DNA of 26,480 nt from Mesostigma viride (Eukaryota; Streptophyta; Mesostigmatophyceae; Mesostigmatales; Mesostigmataceae). The stretch lies in the NCBI GenBank assembly GCA_009746045.1, contig RPFO01000354.1, forward strand, positions 1 to 26,480, given 5' to 3'. Positions within the stretch are counted from its first letter, which is position 1; each line of letters begins with the position of its first letter. Of the stretch, positions 7,816 through 16,134 are shown piece after piece. Both the position numbers and the translations under genes were made by a program. Below the pieces are notes generated by a model. The model did no database searches. It saw nothing but the letters and a program-made list of their open reading frames with translations, and was not told the origin of the DNA.

Positions 7816-9159
7816 ATGCTCGCTTCGCTTTCCATCGTAGCGTTGACGGGTTTTCTTATGCGACCAAAGCCGTTAGTTTCTCATCGACCTGACTCGATTA
7901 CAGAACTACAAGCTACGAGGCCGGACTTGGTATCCTCCACTTCGGGGGTTGAGCCCATCCCGATGTATACCGCTAGAGGAGGTTACGGTCCGCAACAGCC
8001 GGACTATGTAACCGGTCCAACCATGAGAGCTAGTCTTGGTTATGGTCGAAATTCGTCTAAAATTCAAATGCACGTAGAGCCGAAGTCTTATTATCAACCC
8101 TATAACGAATTTAGAAATATGACGGGCGTGCCCGTAAAGTTCGACTCCATTCCGACAAAAGTCCCCGGACCAGAGCCATGGAACTCGAAGACAGTCCAGG
8201 AGGTTACGGATCTCGTTGGAAAGATACAACCCGATAGAAAGTTTGGAATGCAAGAGGTTTATGAAAGCCAAGGGGCTAGAGATAATTACTTGCACGAGAG
8301 TTCTGAAATCATGTCCAAAAATTGGACAGCTCCTGACGAACAGCTCATTGTCTCGAAACCCGGGCCTCAAGAGAGCGCTCTCCAAACAAGACTCGTGATT
8401 TTGGATCCGCTGAATCGTGCCAACCGAGCGGGGACAGAGTCCAGACCGGCAAACGCTCAATATGAGAGCGAGTCGCGGCCTTACGAGTCCAAAGCTTTTG
8501 AAGCCACGGTTCTTCCCGAACGAAGCGTGCCGTTGTCTACGTTTCAACCCGTCGAGGACTTGACGGGAGGGTCTACAAATGGTAGCAGATGGAGCGACAT
8601 GCAGCAATTTACTAGGGTGATCGCTCGACGTGCCGGGGTCATAGAGAACGCCCATCTCGCGCCTTCTGAAGCCCCGTTACAACAATCGATAGGTATCGGA
8701 GCATACAATGTCATGGTCAAAGTCCCTGTAAACGAAAGAACCCACGAGTCCATAGTTCCAAATTTCCAGGACGAAAACCGAGGTTCATCGCTGCATTCCG
8801 AGAAGGACCTTAACAATCACACGAGGACGTCGGAGCCTCGCGTGTTCAAAGCTGCTGTCGCGCTCCCTGATTGTAAGGAAGGAAAGCTCGTGTACGGCGA
8901 TTTTAATGCAAACACTCGTTTCCGTAAGATCGATGATGATCAGATCCATGCCGTTAGGACGAGCCCGGAGGAGAGCGATTTGCTTGTCGAAAAATTAGCC
9001 TGGATTCAGGGCGATCGGATAGAAAGACCTGTTCGGCTAGGGCCTCAGGACTTCTCGAAGCAGGTGACAGAGATATCGACAGATGTTGCGTACTCGGCTC
9101 TCGACTCGAACCCGCTGTACATTCCGAATGTAAACCAGGAAGGGCTCGAGGTAAGTTAG
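7816..9159 (+). CDS. Large membrane-anchored hypothetical protein (447 aa)
   Basis: The first 15 residues (MLASLSIVALTGFLM) form a short hydrophobic anchor followed by a basic stretch. The remaining 430 residues are hydrophilic, rich in Pro, Ser, Asn and Tyr, with little regular structure apparent, ending ALDSNPLYIPN. N-terminally anchored, extended proteins with such a Ser-Asn-Pro tail occur among virion membrane proteins of giant viruses, but I cannot name the family. The upstream gap is AT-rich, with TATATC at 7782-7787, about 34 nt from the ATG. The convergent gene at 9181 ends 21 nt downstream. Confidence 0.72.
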   Translation: MLASLSIVALTGFLMRPKPLVSHRPDSITELQATRPDLVSSTSGVEPIPMYTARGGYGPQQPDYVTGPTMRASLGYGRNSSKIQMHVEPKSYYQPYNEFRNMTGVPVKFDSIPTKVPGPEPWNSKTVQEVTDLVGKIQPDRKFGMQEVYESQGARDNYLHESSEIMSKNWTAPDEQLIVSKPGPQESALQTRLVILDPLNRANRAGTESRPANAQYESESRPYESKAFEATVLPERSVPLSTFQPVEDLTGGSTNGSRWSDMQQFTRVIARRAGVIENAHLAPSEAPLQQSIGIGAYNVMVKVPVNERTHESIVPNFQDENRGSSLHSEKDLNNHTRTSEPRVFKAAVALPDCKEGKLVYGDFNANTRFRKIDDDQIHAVRTSPEESDLLVEKLAWIQGDRIERPVRLGPQDFSKQVTEISTDVAYSALDSNPLYIPNVNQEGLEVS

Positions 9160-9180
9160 ATTACATGTACGGCGGTTAAA

Positions 9181-9717
9181 CTACTTTATGATTTTCGGCC
9201 TTGCAAAAGAGATAACTTCCTCTTCTCCATCATCCCGAAAAGAACTGAGTTTTCTCTTTGCGGGCGTAGGTTTCTGAACCCTCTTCGGTTTCTGTTCTTC
9301 CTCTTCTTCTTCTTCGTCGTCTTCTTCTTCTTCCTCGTCAGATTCCGAAGATAGGTCAAGATCTTCGTCTTCCTCTGTCTCTGTGTCAGTCAGTTCTTCC
9401 TCGTTGGCATCCGTATCAATTCTAGTTGCATCATCCGGATCGTCATCGTCTATGAAACTGCTGTCATAAGAGTCGTCGTCATCTTCTTCCCCGTCTTCAT
9501 CTTCCACAGAAATCTCTGAATCGTTAAGGTTGTCGCCCACAGGGTCGTCAGAGTCGTACTCTCCATCGTCGAAATCGTCTAAGGGTACTTCGTCGGGTTC
9601 GAAACGTGCCGGCGCCTTCACCTTTCGGCCAGACCTTGTCTCTCGCTTGCTAAGTGTCGTGACCTCCTCCATTTTCTTTTCGGCCTTCTTAGGGGGCATG
9701 TGTGGTGATTCAACCAT
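9181..9717 (-). CDS. Highly acidic low-complexity protein with basic NLS-like ends
   Basis: 178 aa, made of a basic N-terminal part (TRSGRKVKAPARFEPDE), a central block of about 100 residues dominated by Asp, Glu and Ser, and a basic C-terminal part (KPKRVQKPTPAKRK). This charge layout resembles nuclear histone-chaperone-like or chromatin-associated acidic proteins, and the basic patches look like nuclear localisation signals. I use the ATG at 9717 because TATAAA lies 15 nt upstream; an alternative Met lies 7 codons in. Long Asp/Glu runs appear on the plus strand as a GA/TC-rich region around 9290-9520. Function is inferred only from composition. Confidence 0.7.
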   Translation of the reverse strand: MVESPHMPPKKAEKKMEEVTTLSKRETRSGRKVKAPARFEPDEVPLDDFDDGEYDSDDPVGDNLNDSEISVEDEDGEEDDDDSYDSSFIDDDDPDDATRIDTDANEEELTDTETEEDEDLDLSSESDEEEEEDDEEEEEEEQKPKRVQKPTPAKRKLSSFRDDGEEEVISFARPKIIK

Positions 9718-9726
9718 GGGGAAGCA

Positions 9727-9732
9727 TTTATA
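9727..9732 (-). promoter_or_regulatory. TATA-type box of the acidic-protein gene
   Basis: On the minus strand TATAAA begins 15 nt before the ATG at 9717. It shares a 66-nt divergent promoter region with the 9784 gene. Confidence 0.5.
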
Positions 9733-9772
9733 AAAACCGCATTAGACGAGCATTTTTTTTCTACGTCGAAAA

Positions 9773-9778
9773 TATAGA
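9773..9778 (+). promoter_or_regulatory. TATA-type box of the 9784 gene
   Basis: TATAGA starts 11 nt upstream of the ATG at 9784. The same hexamer lies 9 nt before the paralogue's ATG at 11075. Confidence 0.55.
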
Positions 9779-9783
9779 GAAAA

Positions 9784-11042
9784 ATGTCAGGAGGATTAAC
9801 AGCAAGTACAGGTCCGTCAGCTTCGGCACCACCCGCACCCGCACCCGCGTTTGGTGGATCCGGTTATCCAATGCACACGGCTGTTGGGACGCCCACAGGG
9901 AGGTCCATGCAGGTTCAGGAGCGGATCAACGATCTCGCGACGAAAATCTTTACTGGGTACGAGCTTCAATCTATCCGGACTTATATGCCAAGTATGAGTT
10001 TCAAAATTGAAGAAGCCCCTATGATCACGCACAATATTTTAGATACAGACCCTACTCTCATAACAAAGCTACGGGAGTTTCTTGCGTCCGTATATCTCTA
10101 CGACATTCTCTCGAATCTGATGAGAGACTTTCACGAGCGAGTTTCGAACGCAACAAGGTTTGAAAACGACTCAGCTGATACAAACAAACTTGGACAGGTA
10201 GCAAACGCGCTTCGGGGATTTAAGGCAATAGATTTAGGTACGAAAACTGTGTATCTTGGCAGAATCCCGACTCAGCTTCTCGCAAACGTGACTAGTAAAG
10301 GTACCATTAAAGTCCCATCTTTGGGACTGAATCCCGACCCGCTAGATAGCACAGATGTGCAGATCGACAAACTGGACGTAACTAGGACATCAATTGATCT
10401 TCCAGGTTATAACGTAAAGGCTGGTACGGGAGGACCTTCGCGAGACAGTATTCCGGGCAATGTAATTTACGATCTGGCAGCTGACACGGTGGATATCACA
10501 GAGTACGCAGATCATCACTTAAAAAAGATCCGATCCGCATTGGATATACCGACTGCAACATCTTTTTCAAACAGAATCGCAAAGTTTATTCGGCGCGACA
10601 TTCTCGCGTTCAATAGAATGCGCGTTGCAATTTTGAACATGCTGGACAATTGGAGCAGGTCCGTTGGGGCTTTGAAGAGTTTAGACGGGAAATCGTAGGT
10701 GACAACTACGCGCCTTACCTCCACAATTTGGCGATCGCGGATCAGCGTGTGTCGGGTATTCCGCAGTACAATTGCGGTCCGGGGTACGGAGCCGTGTACT
10801 TTGACGCAGATCCGCGGACAAACTCGAAGGCGAAGATTGTCGATCCATATATTGTCTCCGCCGACGGGGCTCTAGTCGAAAACCCTCGCGCATTGTACGG
10901 CCCGTATTGTCAGAGACAACGTGTTGCATCGGATCTGTTAAACGGCCCTTCTTTAGGTACTACTAGCGGATACGCTGCCAACTTTCACGTGAATCAAGCG
11001 AGACGCGTTCATAGGAAAAAATCGACCAAGAGGCGAAGATAA
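9784..11042 (+). CDS. Paralogue 1 of tandem pair, probable virion protein; frame broken
   Basis: Two overlapping frames (9784-10698 and about 10650-11042) align end to end with the intact 494-aa protein encoded next door, so this is one gene of about 419 codons. The frame changes near 10660-10700 with the phase of one missing base. Shared stretches include PTGRS, IFTGYELQ, FKIEE, VYLYDIL-x-NLMRD, RRD-x-LAFNRMR and VDPYIV-x-ADG. The extreme N-terminus is an Ala/Pro-rich repeat and the C-terminus is very basic (HRKKSTKRRR). It lacks about 75 residues found in the middle of its neighbour. I do not recognise the family. A DNA-binding core protein would fit the tail, but that is inference. Confidence 0.75.
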
Positions 11043-11065
11043 ACTTTTTTTTATAATAACATAGG

Positions 11066-11071
11066 TATAGA
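11066..11071 (+). promoter_or_regulatory. TATA-type box of the 11075 gene
   Basis: TATAGA starts 9 nt before the ATG at 11075, in the short AT-rich gap that separates the two paralogues. Confidence 0.55.
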
Positions 11072-11074
11072 CTA

Positions 11075-12559
11075 ATGTCCTCTTCGTACCCGCTGTTTAC
11101 TGCCGTCTCGACGCCCACGGGAAGGTCCGCACAATCGCAAGCGCGCATAGAAGATCTTGCGAGTCGTATTTTTACAGGATACGAGCTTCAAAAAATCAAG
11201 CGCTATATTCCTAACATTGCTTTCAAGATTGAAGAAGGTAGAATGTACACGCACAACATCATCGACGACGATCCGGCTCTTGTAGGGAAACTAAAGACGT
11301 TTGTAACGTGCGTGTACCTGTACGACATACTTACGAACTTAATGAGGGATATCACGGATCGCGTACATAACGCGACATCTTCTCTTTTAGCGGATACAAG
11401 TCGCGCACAGATCGGAAAGATCGTCACTCTTTTGCGCGGATTCGTAGCTCTCGAACACAAGGGACAGACACTCAAGGCGGGTGAAAAACCTGAGAAGACG
11501 GATGGACAATGGGCCCCAGACGCTGTTTATCTCCACCGAATCCCGCTGAACACTTTGCGAATCATATCGAAACTAACCTTAAAAGATCCGCCTCAGAAGG
11601 GTAATGATGTTGACTTTACAGTATCTGATAGTAATAAAGACATAATTGTCGGCTTGCAAGGCGACACTTTTTCGATGAAAGACAACGTTACTACTACAAC
11701 CAAAACAGATCTTATTGATAAGTACGACGGGAAGCGACGCATCGAAATATTTGCCCCTGGGCCTCACGCCACTAGCTATGCCACGCAGATCACCGTCTGG
11801 AAAACCGGGATAAGCTATTTGCCAATGTATAACAAGAAAGCAGCCGACGCGGATGATAAAGTTACAGGCACCGTTGAAGATGTTCCTTCTCTCGATTCCT
11901 TTCCATCAAAGCTAATCCCTCTTTTGTTTCAGGATAACATCAAAAAAGAAGACTTGCAACAGCTAGCTCCAAAGCACCTGAAACAGATTCTCAATATGAA
12001 CGATTGGTCAGCAAGGTCTAGCATGTCAGATATAAAAAATTACCTTAAACCTTTCATCCGTAGGGATTTGCTTGCTTTTAATCGTATGCGCACTTCCATT
12101 TTGAACCAGATCGACTCATGGTGGCGAAATGCGGGGGCGTTGGCGTTGGTCAAGGGCGTCCACTTATCCGAGCCATGGAGGGCGTTCGCAGACTTGGTCG
12201 ACGCTGATTATCGTGTCAGTGGTCTTCCCCAGCCGTCTTGCGGGTCAGGTTACGGCGCCGTCTTTTTCAACGTCGACCCTGCGACCAAGAACGCCCAGGA
12301 CAAGTTGCGCATCGTGGACCCGTATATCGTCGCAGCCGACGGGTCCGTTGTCGAAAATCCGAATGCCGTGTACGGTCCTGTTTGCGCAAGGTCCAAAATG
12401 TCCAAAGACTTGTTCGGCGGTCCGTCTGGCTACGAGGGTGGTGGATTGCCTTCTAACAACGGGATGCCGCTTCCTAACTTCCACTCGGGCGCGGCTCGCA
12501 GGGTACGTCGGCGAACCGGCAAGACAGGTGTTCGGAAGCGCACCGTCAGGCGGAGGTAA
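11075..12559 (+). CDS. Paralogue 2 of tandem pair, probable virion protein (494 aa)
   Basis: Intact counterpart of the preceding gene, 32 nt downstream and in the same direction. Conserved segments lie near the N-terminus (PTGRSAQSQARIEDLASRIF, YELQKIKRYIP, VYLYDILTNLMRD) and in the C-terminal third (RRDLLAFNRMR, GSGYGAVFF, IVDPYIVAADG). The central part, about residues 130-270, is longer and more divergent. The last 20 residues are Arg/Lys-rich, so nucleic-acid contact is plausible. No membrane segment is seen. Expression from its own TATAGA box is likely. The tandem arrangement suggests local duplication; function unknown. Confidence 0.82.
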   Translation: MSSSYPLFTAVSTPTGRSAQSQARIEDLASRIFTGYELQKIKRYIPNIAFKIEEGRMYTHNIIDDDPALVGKLKTFVTCVYLYDILTNLMRDITDRVHNATSSLLADTSRAQIGKIVTLLRGFVALEHKGQTLKAGEKPEKTDGQWAPDAVYLHRIPLNTLRIISKLTLKDPPQKGNDVDFTVSDSNKDIIVGLQGDTFSMKDNVTTTTKTDLIDKYDGKRRIEIFAPGPHATSYATQITVWKTGISYLPMYNKKAADADDKVTGTVEDVPSLDSFPSKLIPLLFQDNIKKEDLQQLAPKHLKQILNMNDWSARSSMSDIKNYLKPFIRRDLLAFNRMRTSILNQIDSWWRNAGALALVKGVHLSEPWRAFADLVDADYRVSGLPQPSCGSGYGAVFFNVDPATKNAQDKLRIVDPYIVAADGSVVENPNAVYGPVCARSKMSKDLFGGPSGYEGGGLPSNNGMPLPNFHSGAARRVRRRTGKTGVRKRTVRRR

Positions 12560-12596
12560 AAAAATATGTTCGTGGCTTCGGTAGACGTCGTGGTGT

Positions 12597-13145
12597 ATGA
12601 AGGAAACGCGCGTAAACGAGCTCGCCGAAAACAAAAAAGCGGCTGACACTTATTGGACTGCCGTCACTGCGAGATACAAAGAGCGTCACTCGAGTCGCTT
12701 GATGCATGACCGAGGAGGGTTGTCGCGTTTGTGTTTTGTCCGCGGTGTTTCGAGAAAAAGCGATCTGTCAGAAGAAGAAAAAACTATTTTGCGAAACTAC
12801 ATAGAAAATGGAGGGGGGGAAATAATTGATGGATGCGTCATAATGCGCGATTGGATGGAAAGTGAACCGGGTCACGGATGGGTCGGTTGTCAATATTGTC
12901 GAATCCCGATGCCTAGTGGGAAGGTGCAGGAGATGGTACCCATGTCTCACACCCGACTTTTCGCTTTTTATCACGGGGAGTGCTACGAAAAGTCTCTTGT
13001 TCCCGTTTGGAAACGCGAGCCGTACAATCCTTTCATGTCTTCAAAAGAAGAGCGCAGTTCGTGTGCGGAGGACAAAGTGTCCACGCCAGACGACGTGGCC
13101 CCTCAATGGGACCTGGACAAACCCGATTTTACGAGTTATGATTGA
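12597..13145 (+). CDS. Putative zinc-binding protein (182 aa)
   Basis: The centre of the protein has GWVGCQYCRIPMPSG, then MSHTRLFAFYHGECYE: a CxxC pair followed about 30 residues later by HxxxC/HGEC-type ligands. This is compatible with one treble-clef or PARP-type zinc site (CxxC...HxxC). The N-terminal third is helical and basic, and the C-terminal tail is acidic. No named family is recognised. The upstream gap is 37 nt and AT-rich near its 5' end. Confidence 0.68.
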   Translation: MKETRVNELAENKKAADTYWTAVTARYKERHSSRLMHDRGGLSRLCFVRGVSRKSDLSEEEKTILRNYIENGGGEIIDGCVIMRDWMESEPGHGWVGCQYCRIPMPSGKVQEMVPMSHTRLFAFYHGECYEKSLVPVWKREPYNPFMSSKEERSSCAEDKVSTPDDVAPQWDLDKPDFTSYD

Positions 13146-13185
13146 CGCGTTTATCAATGTCATTTTTTTGCCACAGAGGTAAACA

Positions 13186-13190
13186 TATAC
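13186..13190 (+). promoter_or_regulatory. TATA-type box of the 13195 gene
   Basis: TATAC starts 9 nt upstream of the ATG at 13195, at the usual distance for this window. Confidence 0.45.
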
Positions 13191-13194
13191 CATT

Positions 13195-13638
13195 ATGAGT
13201 CTCACCGAAATGACCCGCGCTGCTCGACGGGGCACTGCGATTGCCGCAGACCCGGTAGTTGTTCCCACTCCTGCACCCGCGATGAGGGAATCGATCATCG
13301 AACCATCGGTACCTGCTATGATTCGCGAACGTCCAGCGGCTCGGATTCCAGAAAGATACGATTCGGACGTGATGGATATCACTACTGCGAAAGAACCTCT
13401 GCTGACGAATCATGCCACTCGCGGGTGGGGCGTAAAACGCGGTTTTTCTATTCCGGCATTGTGCGCTGGTGTTATCGCCGCGATTGGCGTCATCAAGTTA
13501 GTCCCTAAGTATCAGCCCCGTTGGTTCGAGGACAAGAAGTCGGGAGAGATCAGCAAGATGAGGGTTCATCTTGCAGGAGCTGTCTCAGGGGTCGTTGTTT
13601 GGGGTCTTGTTCAGCTCGCGCTGACTTTTCGAAAGTAG
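13195..13638 (+). CDS. Two-TM membrane protein (147 aa)
   Basis: A proline-rich hydrophilic N-terminal half of about 75 residues is followed by two hydrophobic segments, roughly residues 84-101 (FSIPALCAGVIAAIGVIK) and 124-143 (VHLAGAVSGVVVWGLVQLAL). The loop between them is charged. Topology with both ends on the same side is likely. A virion membrane or envelope role is plausible given the setting, but the family is not recognised. Its TAG stop directly abuts the ATG of the next gene at 13639. Confidence 0.7.
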   Translation: MSLTEMTRAARRGTAIAADPVVVPTPAPAMRESIIEPSVPAMIRERPAARIPERYDSDVMDITTAKEPLLTNHATRGWGVKRGFSIPALCAGVIAAIGVIKLVPKYQPRWFEDKKSGEISKMRVHLAGAVSGVVVWGLVQLALTFRK

Positions 13639-13875
13639 ATGTTCGTCATGATACATGAAAAAACATTCCTTGGCGAAAACAACGGTTGGACAATGGGCAT
13701 GTACGAGGACTTTCAAATGGCCAGGCATCATTACATTTCTCGAATCGGCAAATCTCGCGAGGAGTGTAGGTATTATCGTTCTCTGTTGAACTTGCCAACT
13801 ATGCACCACGGAGATTTTCCGAACTTTTCACACTACTCGAATCCATCTGAACGAATGAGAAAGACTCTATTATGA
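13639..13875 (+). pseudogene. Small gene truncated by the retroelement insertion
   Basis: The frame opens at the ATG immediately after the previous stop and reads 78 codons. The last bases of viral origin are at 13871; the terminal Leu codon and TGA stop are formed with element bases beginning at 13872. On the far side of the element, the sequence from 16022 stays open in the corresponding phase to a stop at 16182-16184. The uninterrupted gene would then be about 131 codons, with an Arg/Glu-rich helical C-terminal part. That would overlap the start of the next gene by 50 nt, so the original end is not certain. The protein has several His and Tyr but no motif I can name. The truncated product may be non-functional. 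Confidence 0.55.
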
Positions 13876-13990
13876 CACTTGAGCTCCCAAGAAAACCAGC
13901 ATTTGATTGAAAACAATGAGTAGAGCCCCTGCCAAAGGCAGGTTTAAGTAGTCATCTCGTCTCCCTCGCATGCAGGAGCAAGAGCCCCCC
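13872..13990 (-). repeat. Split direct repeat, short unit (B2 copy)
   Basis: 119 nt, matched base for base by eye to 14475-14593. It contains a CCTGCC-AAA-GGCAGG hairpin and ends in a C6 run. In minus-strand orientation it is the terminal B2 unit. Confidence 0.85.
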
Positions 13991-13992
13991 AA

Positions 13993-14008
13993 GGGTGGGA
14001 TGGGTGGG
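13993..14008 (+). other. Four-tract G-quadruplex motif at the repeat hinge
   Basis: GGG-T-GGG-AT-GGG-T-GGG on the plus strand, with loops of only 1, 2 and 1 nt, which favours a very stable parallel quadruplex. It lies in the 18-nt spacer between the short and long repeat units and is absent from the other junctions. Confidence 0.75.
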
Positions 14009-14474
14009 AAGAAACAATTACGGGTCACAACCCGCCGACCATGCTTATCAAGCCTACCGTCAAAATGGAAAACGGCAAAACCAGAAATATCCTAACGCTG
14101 ACAATTTAATAATTCAGCCAGCCAGCTCATCTGTCACACGTCTGAGCTGTCAGGCCATGTGTACTCTTCGAATGCAACCCTGAACACACTACCCAACCAA
14201 GCAGCACACCAATCAATTGGTGAGTGCTGGTTACATCAGATTTTATTACAGCTTTTTGACGCAACTTCCGTCAGCATTCAACACATGGCCGGCCGTTCAA
14301 ACAAACGGCGCCTGACTTACAAAAGGCAAAGCTAGTTGCCAGTAGGATTCCCCGGTAAACAACAAGCCGTCCCCATTCGTCTAACAAGCCTTTCTGCATG
14401 TACAGCCACAAGGTTGTGGCGGCCCTTTCTTTCCCGCATGCTGTTTAATAAACTATTTTCAGAGAAATCCGATT
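14009..14474 (-). repeat. Split direct repeat, long unit (A2 copy)
   Basis: 466 nt, matched by eye without differences to 15556-16021. It carries short hairpins (for example CACCAAT-CA-ATTGGTG and TGACG/CGTCA). A 60-codon plus-strand frame inside it occurs in both copies but has no protein-like features. Confidence 0.85.
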
Positions 14475-14593
14475 ATGACACTTGAGCTCCCAAGAAAACC
14501 AGCATTTGATTGAAAACAATGAGTAGAGCCCCTGCCAAAGGCAGGTTTAAGTAGTCATCTCGTCTCCCTCGCATGCAGGAGCAAGAGCCCCCC
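14475..14593 (-). repeat. Split direct repeat, short unit (B1 copy)
   Basis: 119 nt, second copy of 13872-13990. It adjoins the long unit across the ATT at 14472-14474, which gives the internal B1-A2 junction on the minus strand. Confidence 0.85.
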
Positions 14594-15555
14594 GATCCAC
14601 CCCAGTCCCTGGCGCCATTACCCTCCTCCCCCGCACTGTCGCCGCTCAGGAAACAAAACTTGATAGGATCACTGTTGCCCCAATAACAGTGAACAAAGAA
14701 AAGGAGAAGACCCCCCCCTCTTCCGAGCAGCCTCGAGGGTAGCCGCTTCCATAAAAGACCACAAAGTGGGGCGTGTCGCAACATCTCCTTCATGGCGACT
14801 CAGCCCGCACAAGGCTATAATAACCCCCTAAGGGGCCCGACAATAAAAGGTTAGCGAATCCGCGGAGCCGCCTCAGCAAAATATTATTCCGGATAAAAAC
14901 CCAGAAAATTCGCATTCCGACGCCACCAGGGTTTGAACCGCTACCTGCCGGGTGCTGAGCAGGGAGAGACGACAAGGCCAAACACTGCCACTGTCAGCCG
15001 AGACGCCTTTCCGATACTCGGTTCCTTTTGTGGGAATTTTGCAAATATATTTTCTTCCGGAACGCAAGAAATTAGCCGGCCGCGCGTCACCCTTATATCC
15101 CTCGCTGGCCCATAACAAAAAAGGGCCGCGCACCAAGCCGAAGGCAGCGCCATGCAGCGCCCTAGGCGGTGGGCCGCTGACTGACTACCAGCGCAGTCTC
15201 ATGGAATCCAAATTAATCTATTGACCTTCGCACAGTTTCCGCATCAGCTGCGGACTTCTTAGTCGACATGATTGGCTCCGCTGCTGGAATTACCAGCAGC
15301 CGGGGCGGGGCGCCCAGCCCACTTTCTATGACCACCGAGACGCTGCCCAGCAAGGTGCCAACCAGAACCACTTGGCACATTGGTAACGCGAAATTTCCGT
15401 TCCGTTCAAACCGCCCCTACCTGCCGTGAAGTCGCAAAGCCCGCGACTTCATAGCAGGCAAGGACGGGGTCTTTGCCTAATTTTCTTTAGCCCCGCCGCC
15501 ATAGCAGCGAGGCCGCGCATACTGCTTCAGTGAGCACATTCAAAGAAACAATTCA
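14594..15555 (-). other. Internal region of the element, non-coding and rich in hairpins
   Basis: 962 nt without a convincing gene on either strand; frames up to about 100 codons have no domain character. Strong inverted repeats include GCTGCTGG-N5-CCAGCAGC (15280-15300) and TGAAGTCGC-N7-GCGACTTCA (15427-15451), the latter extended by an outer CCTGC/GCAGG pair. A GTGCCAA/TTGGCAC stem lies near 15354-15380. A Pol III box-B-like GGTTCAAACC lies on the minus strand at about 14930-14939, but no cloverleaf can be drawn around it. A 13-nt tandem repeat (15541-15566) marks the boundary with the long repeat unit. Confidence 0.6.
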
Positions 15556-15566
15556 AAGAAACAATT
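15541..15566 (+). repeat. 13-nt tandem repeat, two copies
   Basis: CAAAGAAACAATT occurs twice in direct succession across the border between the internal region and the right-hand long repeat. The left-hand long repeat has only the second copy's 3' part, so the duplication belongs to this junction. Confidence 0.8.
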
Positions 15567-16021
15567 ACGGGTCACAACCCGCCGACCATGCTTATCAAGC
15601 CTACCGTCAAAATGGAAAACGGCAAAACCAGAAATATCCTAACGCTGACAATTTAATAATTCAGCCAGCCAGCTCATCTGTCACACGTCTGAGCTGTCAG
15701 GCCATGTGTACTCTTCGAATGCAACCCTGAACACACTACCCAACCAAGCAGCACACCAATCAATTGGTGAGTGCTGGTTACATCAGATTTTATTACAGCT
15801 TTTTGACGCAACTTCCGTCAGCATTCAACACATGGCCGGCCGTTCAAACAAACGGCGCCTGACTTACAAAAGGCAAAGCTAGTTGCCAGTAGGATTCCCC
15901 GGTAAACAACAAGCCGTCCCCATTCGTCTAACAAGCCTTTCTGCATGTACAGCCACAAGGTTGTGGCGGCCCTTTCTTTCCCGCATGCTGTTTAATAAAC
16001 TATTTTCAGAGAAATCCGATT
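15556..16021 (-). repeat. Split direct repeat, long unit (A1 copy)
   Basis: 466 nt, second copy of 14009-14474, ending in ATT (16019-16021) at the right-hand edge of the element. In minus-strand orientation it is the terminal A1 unit. Confidence 0.85.
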
Positions 16022-16134
16022 GTCTCTCGAGGATCGAGCCCTTCGCGCGGAGAAAGAAGCAGAGGAATTGAGATGTCGTTATTTATCTCGTTCGTCTCGA
16101 AGTGATGTTAAATTTTGTTCGCAAACTCTAAACC

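Larger units (their letters stand above)
13872..16021 (-). mobile_element. Non-autonomous YR-retrotransposon-like element with split direct repeats
   Basis: A 2150-nt gene-free block whose composition and lack of coding differ from all flanking DNA. Two direct repeats (A, 119 nt; B, 466 nt) occur in the order A-B-A'-C-B'. Read on the minus strand this is A1(B')-internal(C)-B1(A')-A2(B)-B2(A), the split direct repeat order described for PAT, Ngaro and VIPER tyrosine-recombinase retrotransposons. The triplet ATT occurs at 13869-13871 (left edge), 14472-14474 (internal B/A' junction) and 16019-16021 (right edge), as expected for recombinase joining of a circular intermediate. By eye both repeat pairs are identical, so insertion looks recent. 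No reverse transcriptase or tyrosine recombinase is encoded, so it would need a partner element. A partial tandem duplication of another host repeat is the main alternative. Confidence 0.65.

Noticed and set aside
13995-14183. Small plus-strand protein frames in both long repeats
   Set aside because: They are open by chance in repeat DNA, have no promoter box, and are simply duplicated with the repeat.
14920-15000. A tRNA gene or tRNA-derived SINE on the minus strand (box-B-like GGTTCAAACC)
   Set aside because: The T-stem cannot pair beyond two bases, no acceptor stem forms, and the nearest box-A-like sequence is about 51 nt upstream with poor consensus.
15271-15305. 18S rRNA-like stretch (GCTGGAATTACC)
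   Set aside because: Only 12 bases match the conserved rRNA segment, and they form part of a local GCTGCTGG/CCAGCAGC hairpin. Flanks do not continue as rRNA.
13872-16021. Ordinary LTR retrotransposon or tandem duplication
   Set aside because: Simple LTRs would give A-B-internal-A-B, not A-B-A'-C-B'. No TG...CA ends, primer-binding site or polypurine tract were seen. A partial tandem duplication is not fully excluded, but the ATT at three junctions favours the split-repeat reading.
13872-16021. CRISPR array or hammerhead ribozyme in the repeat region
   Set aside because: Repeats are two long copies, not short regular units. No CTGANGA/GAAA ribozyme core could be found next to a suitable GTC.
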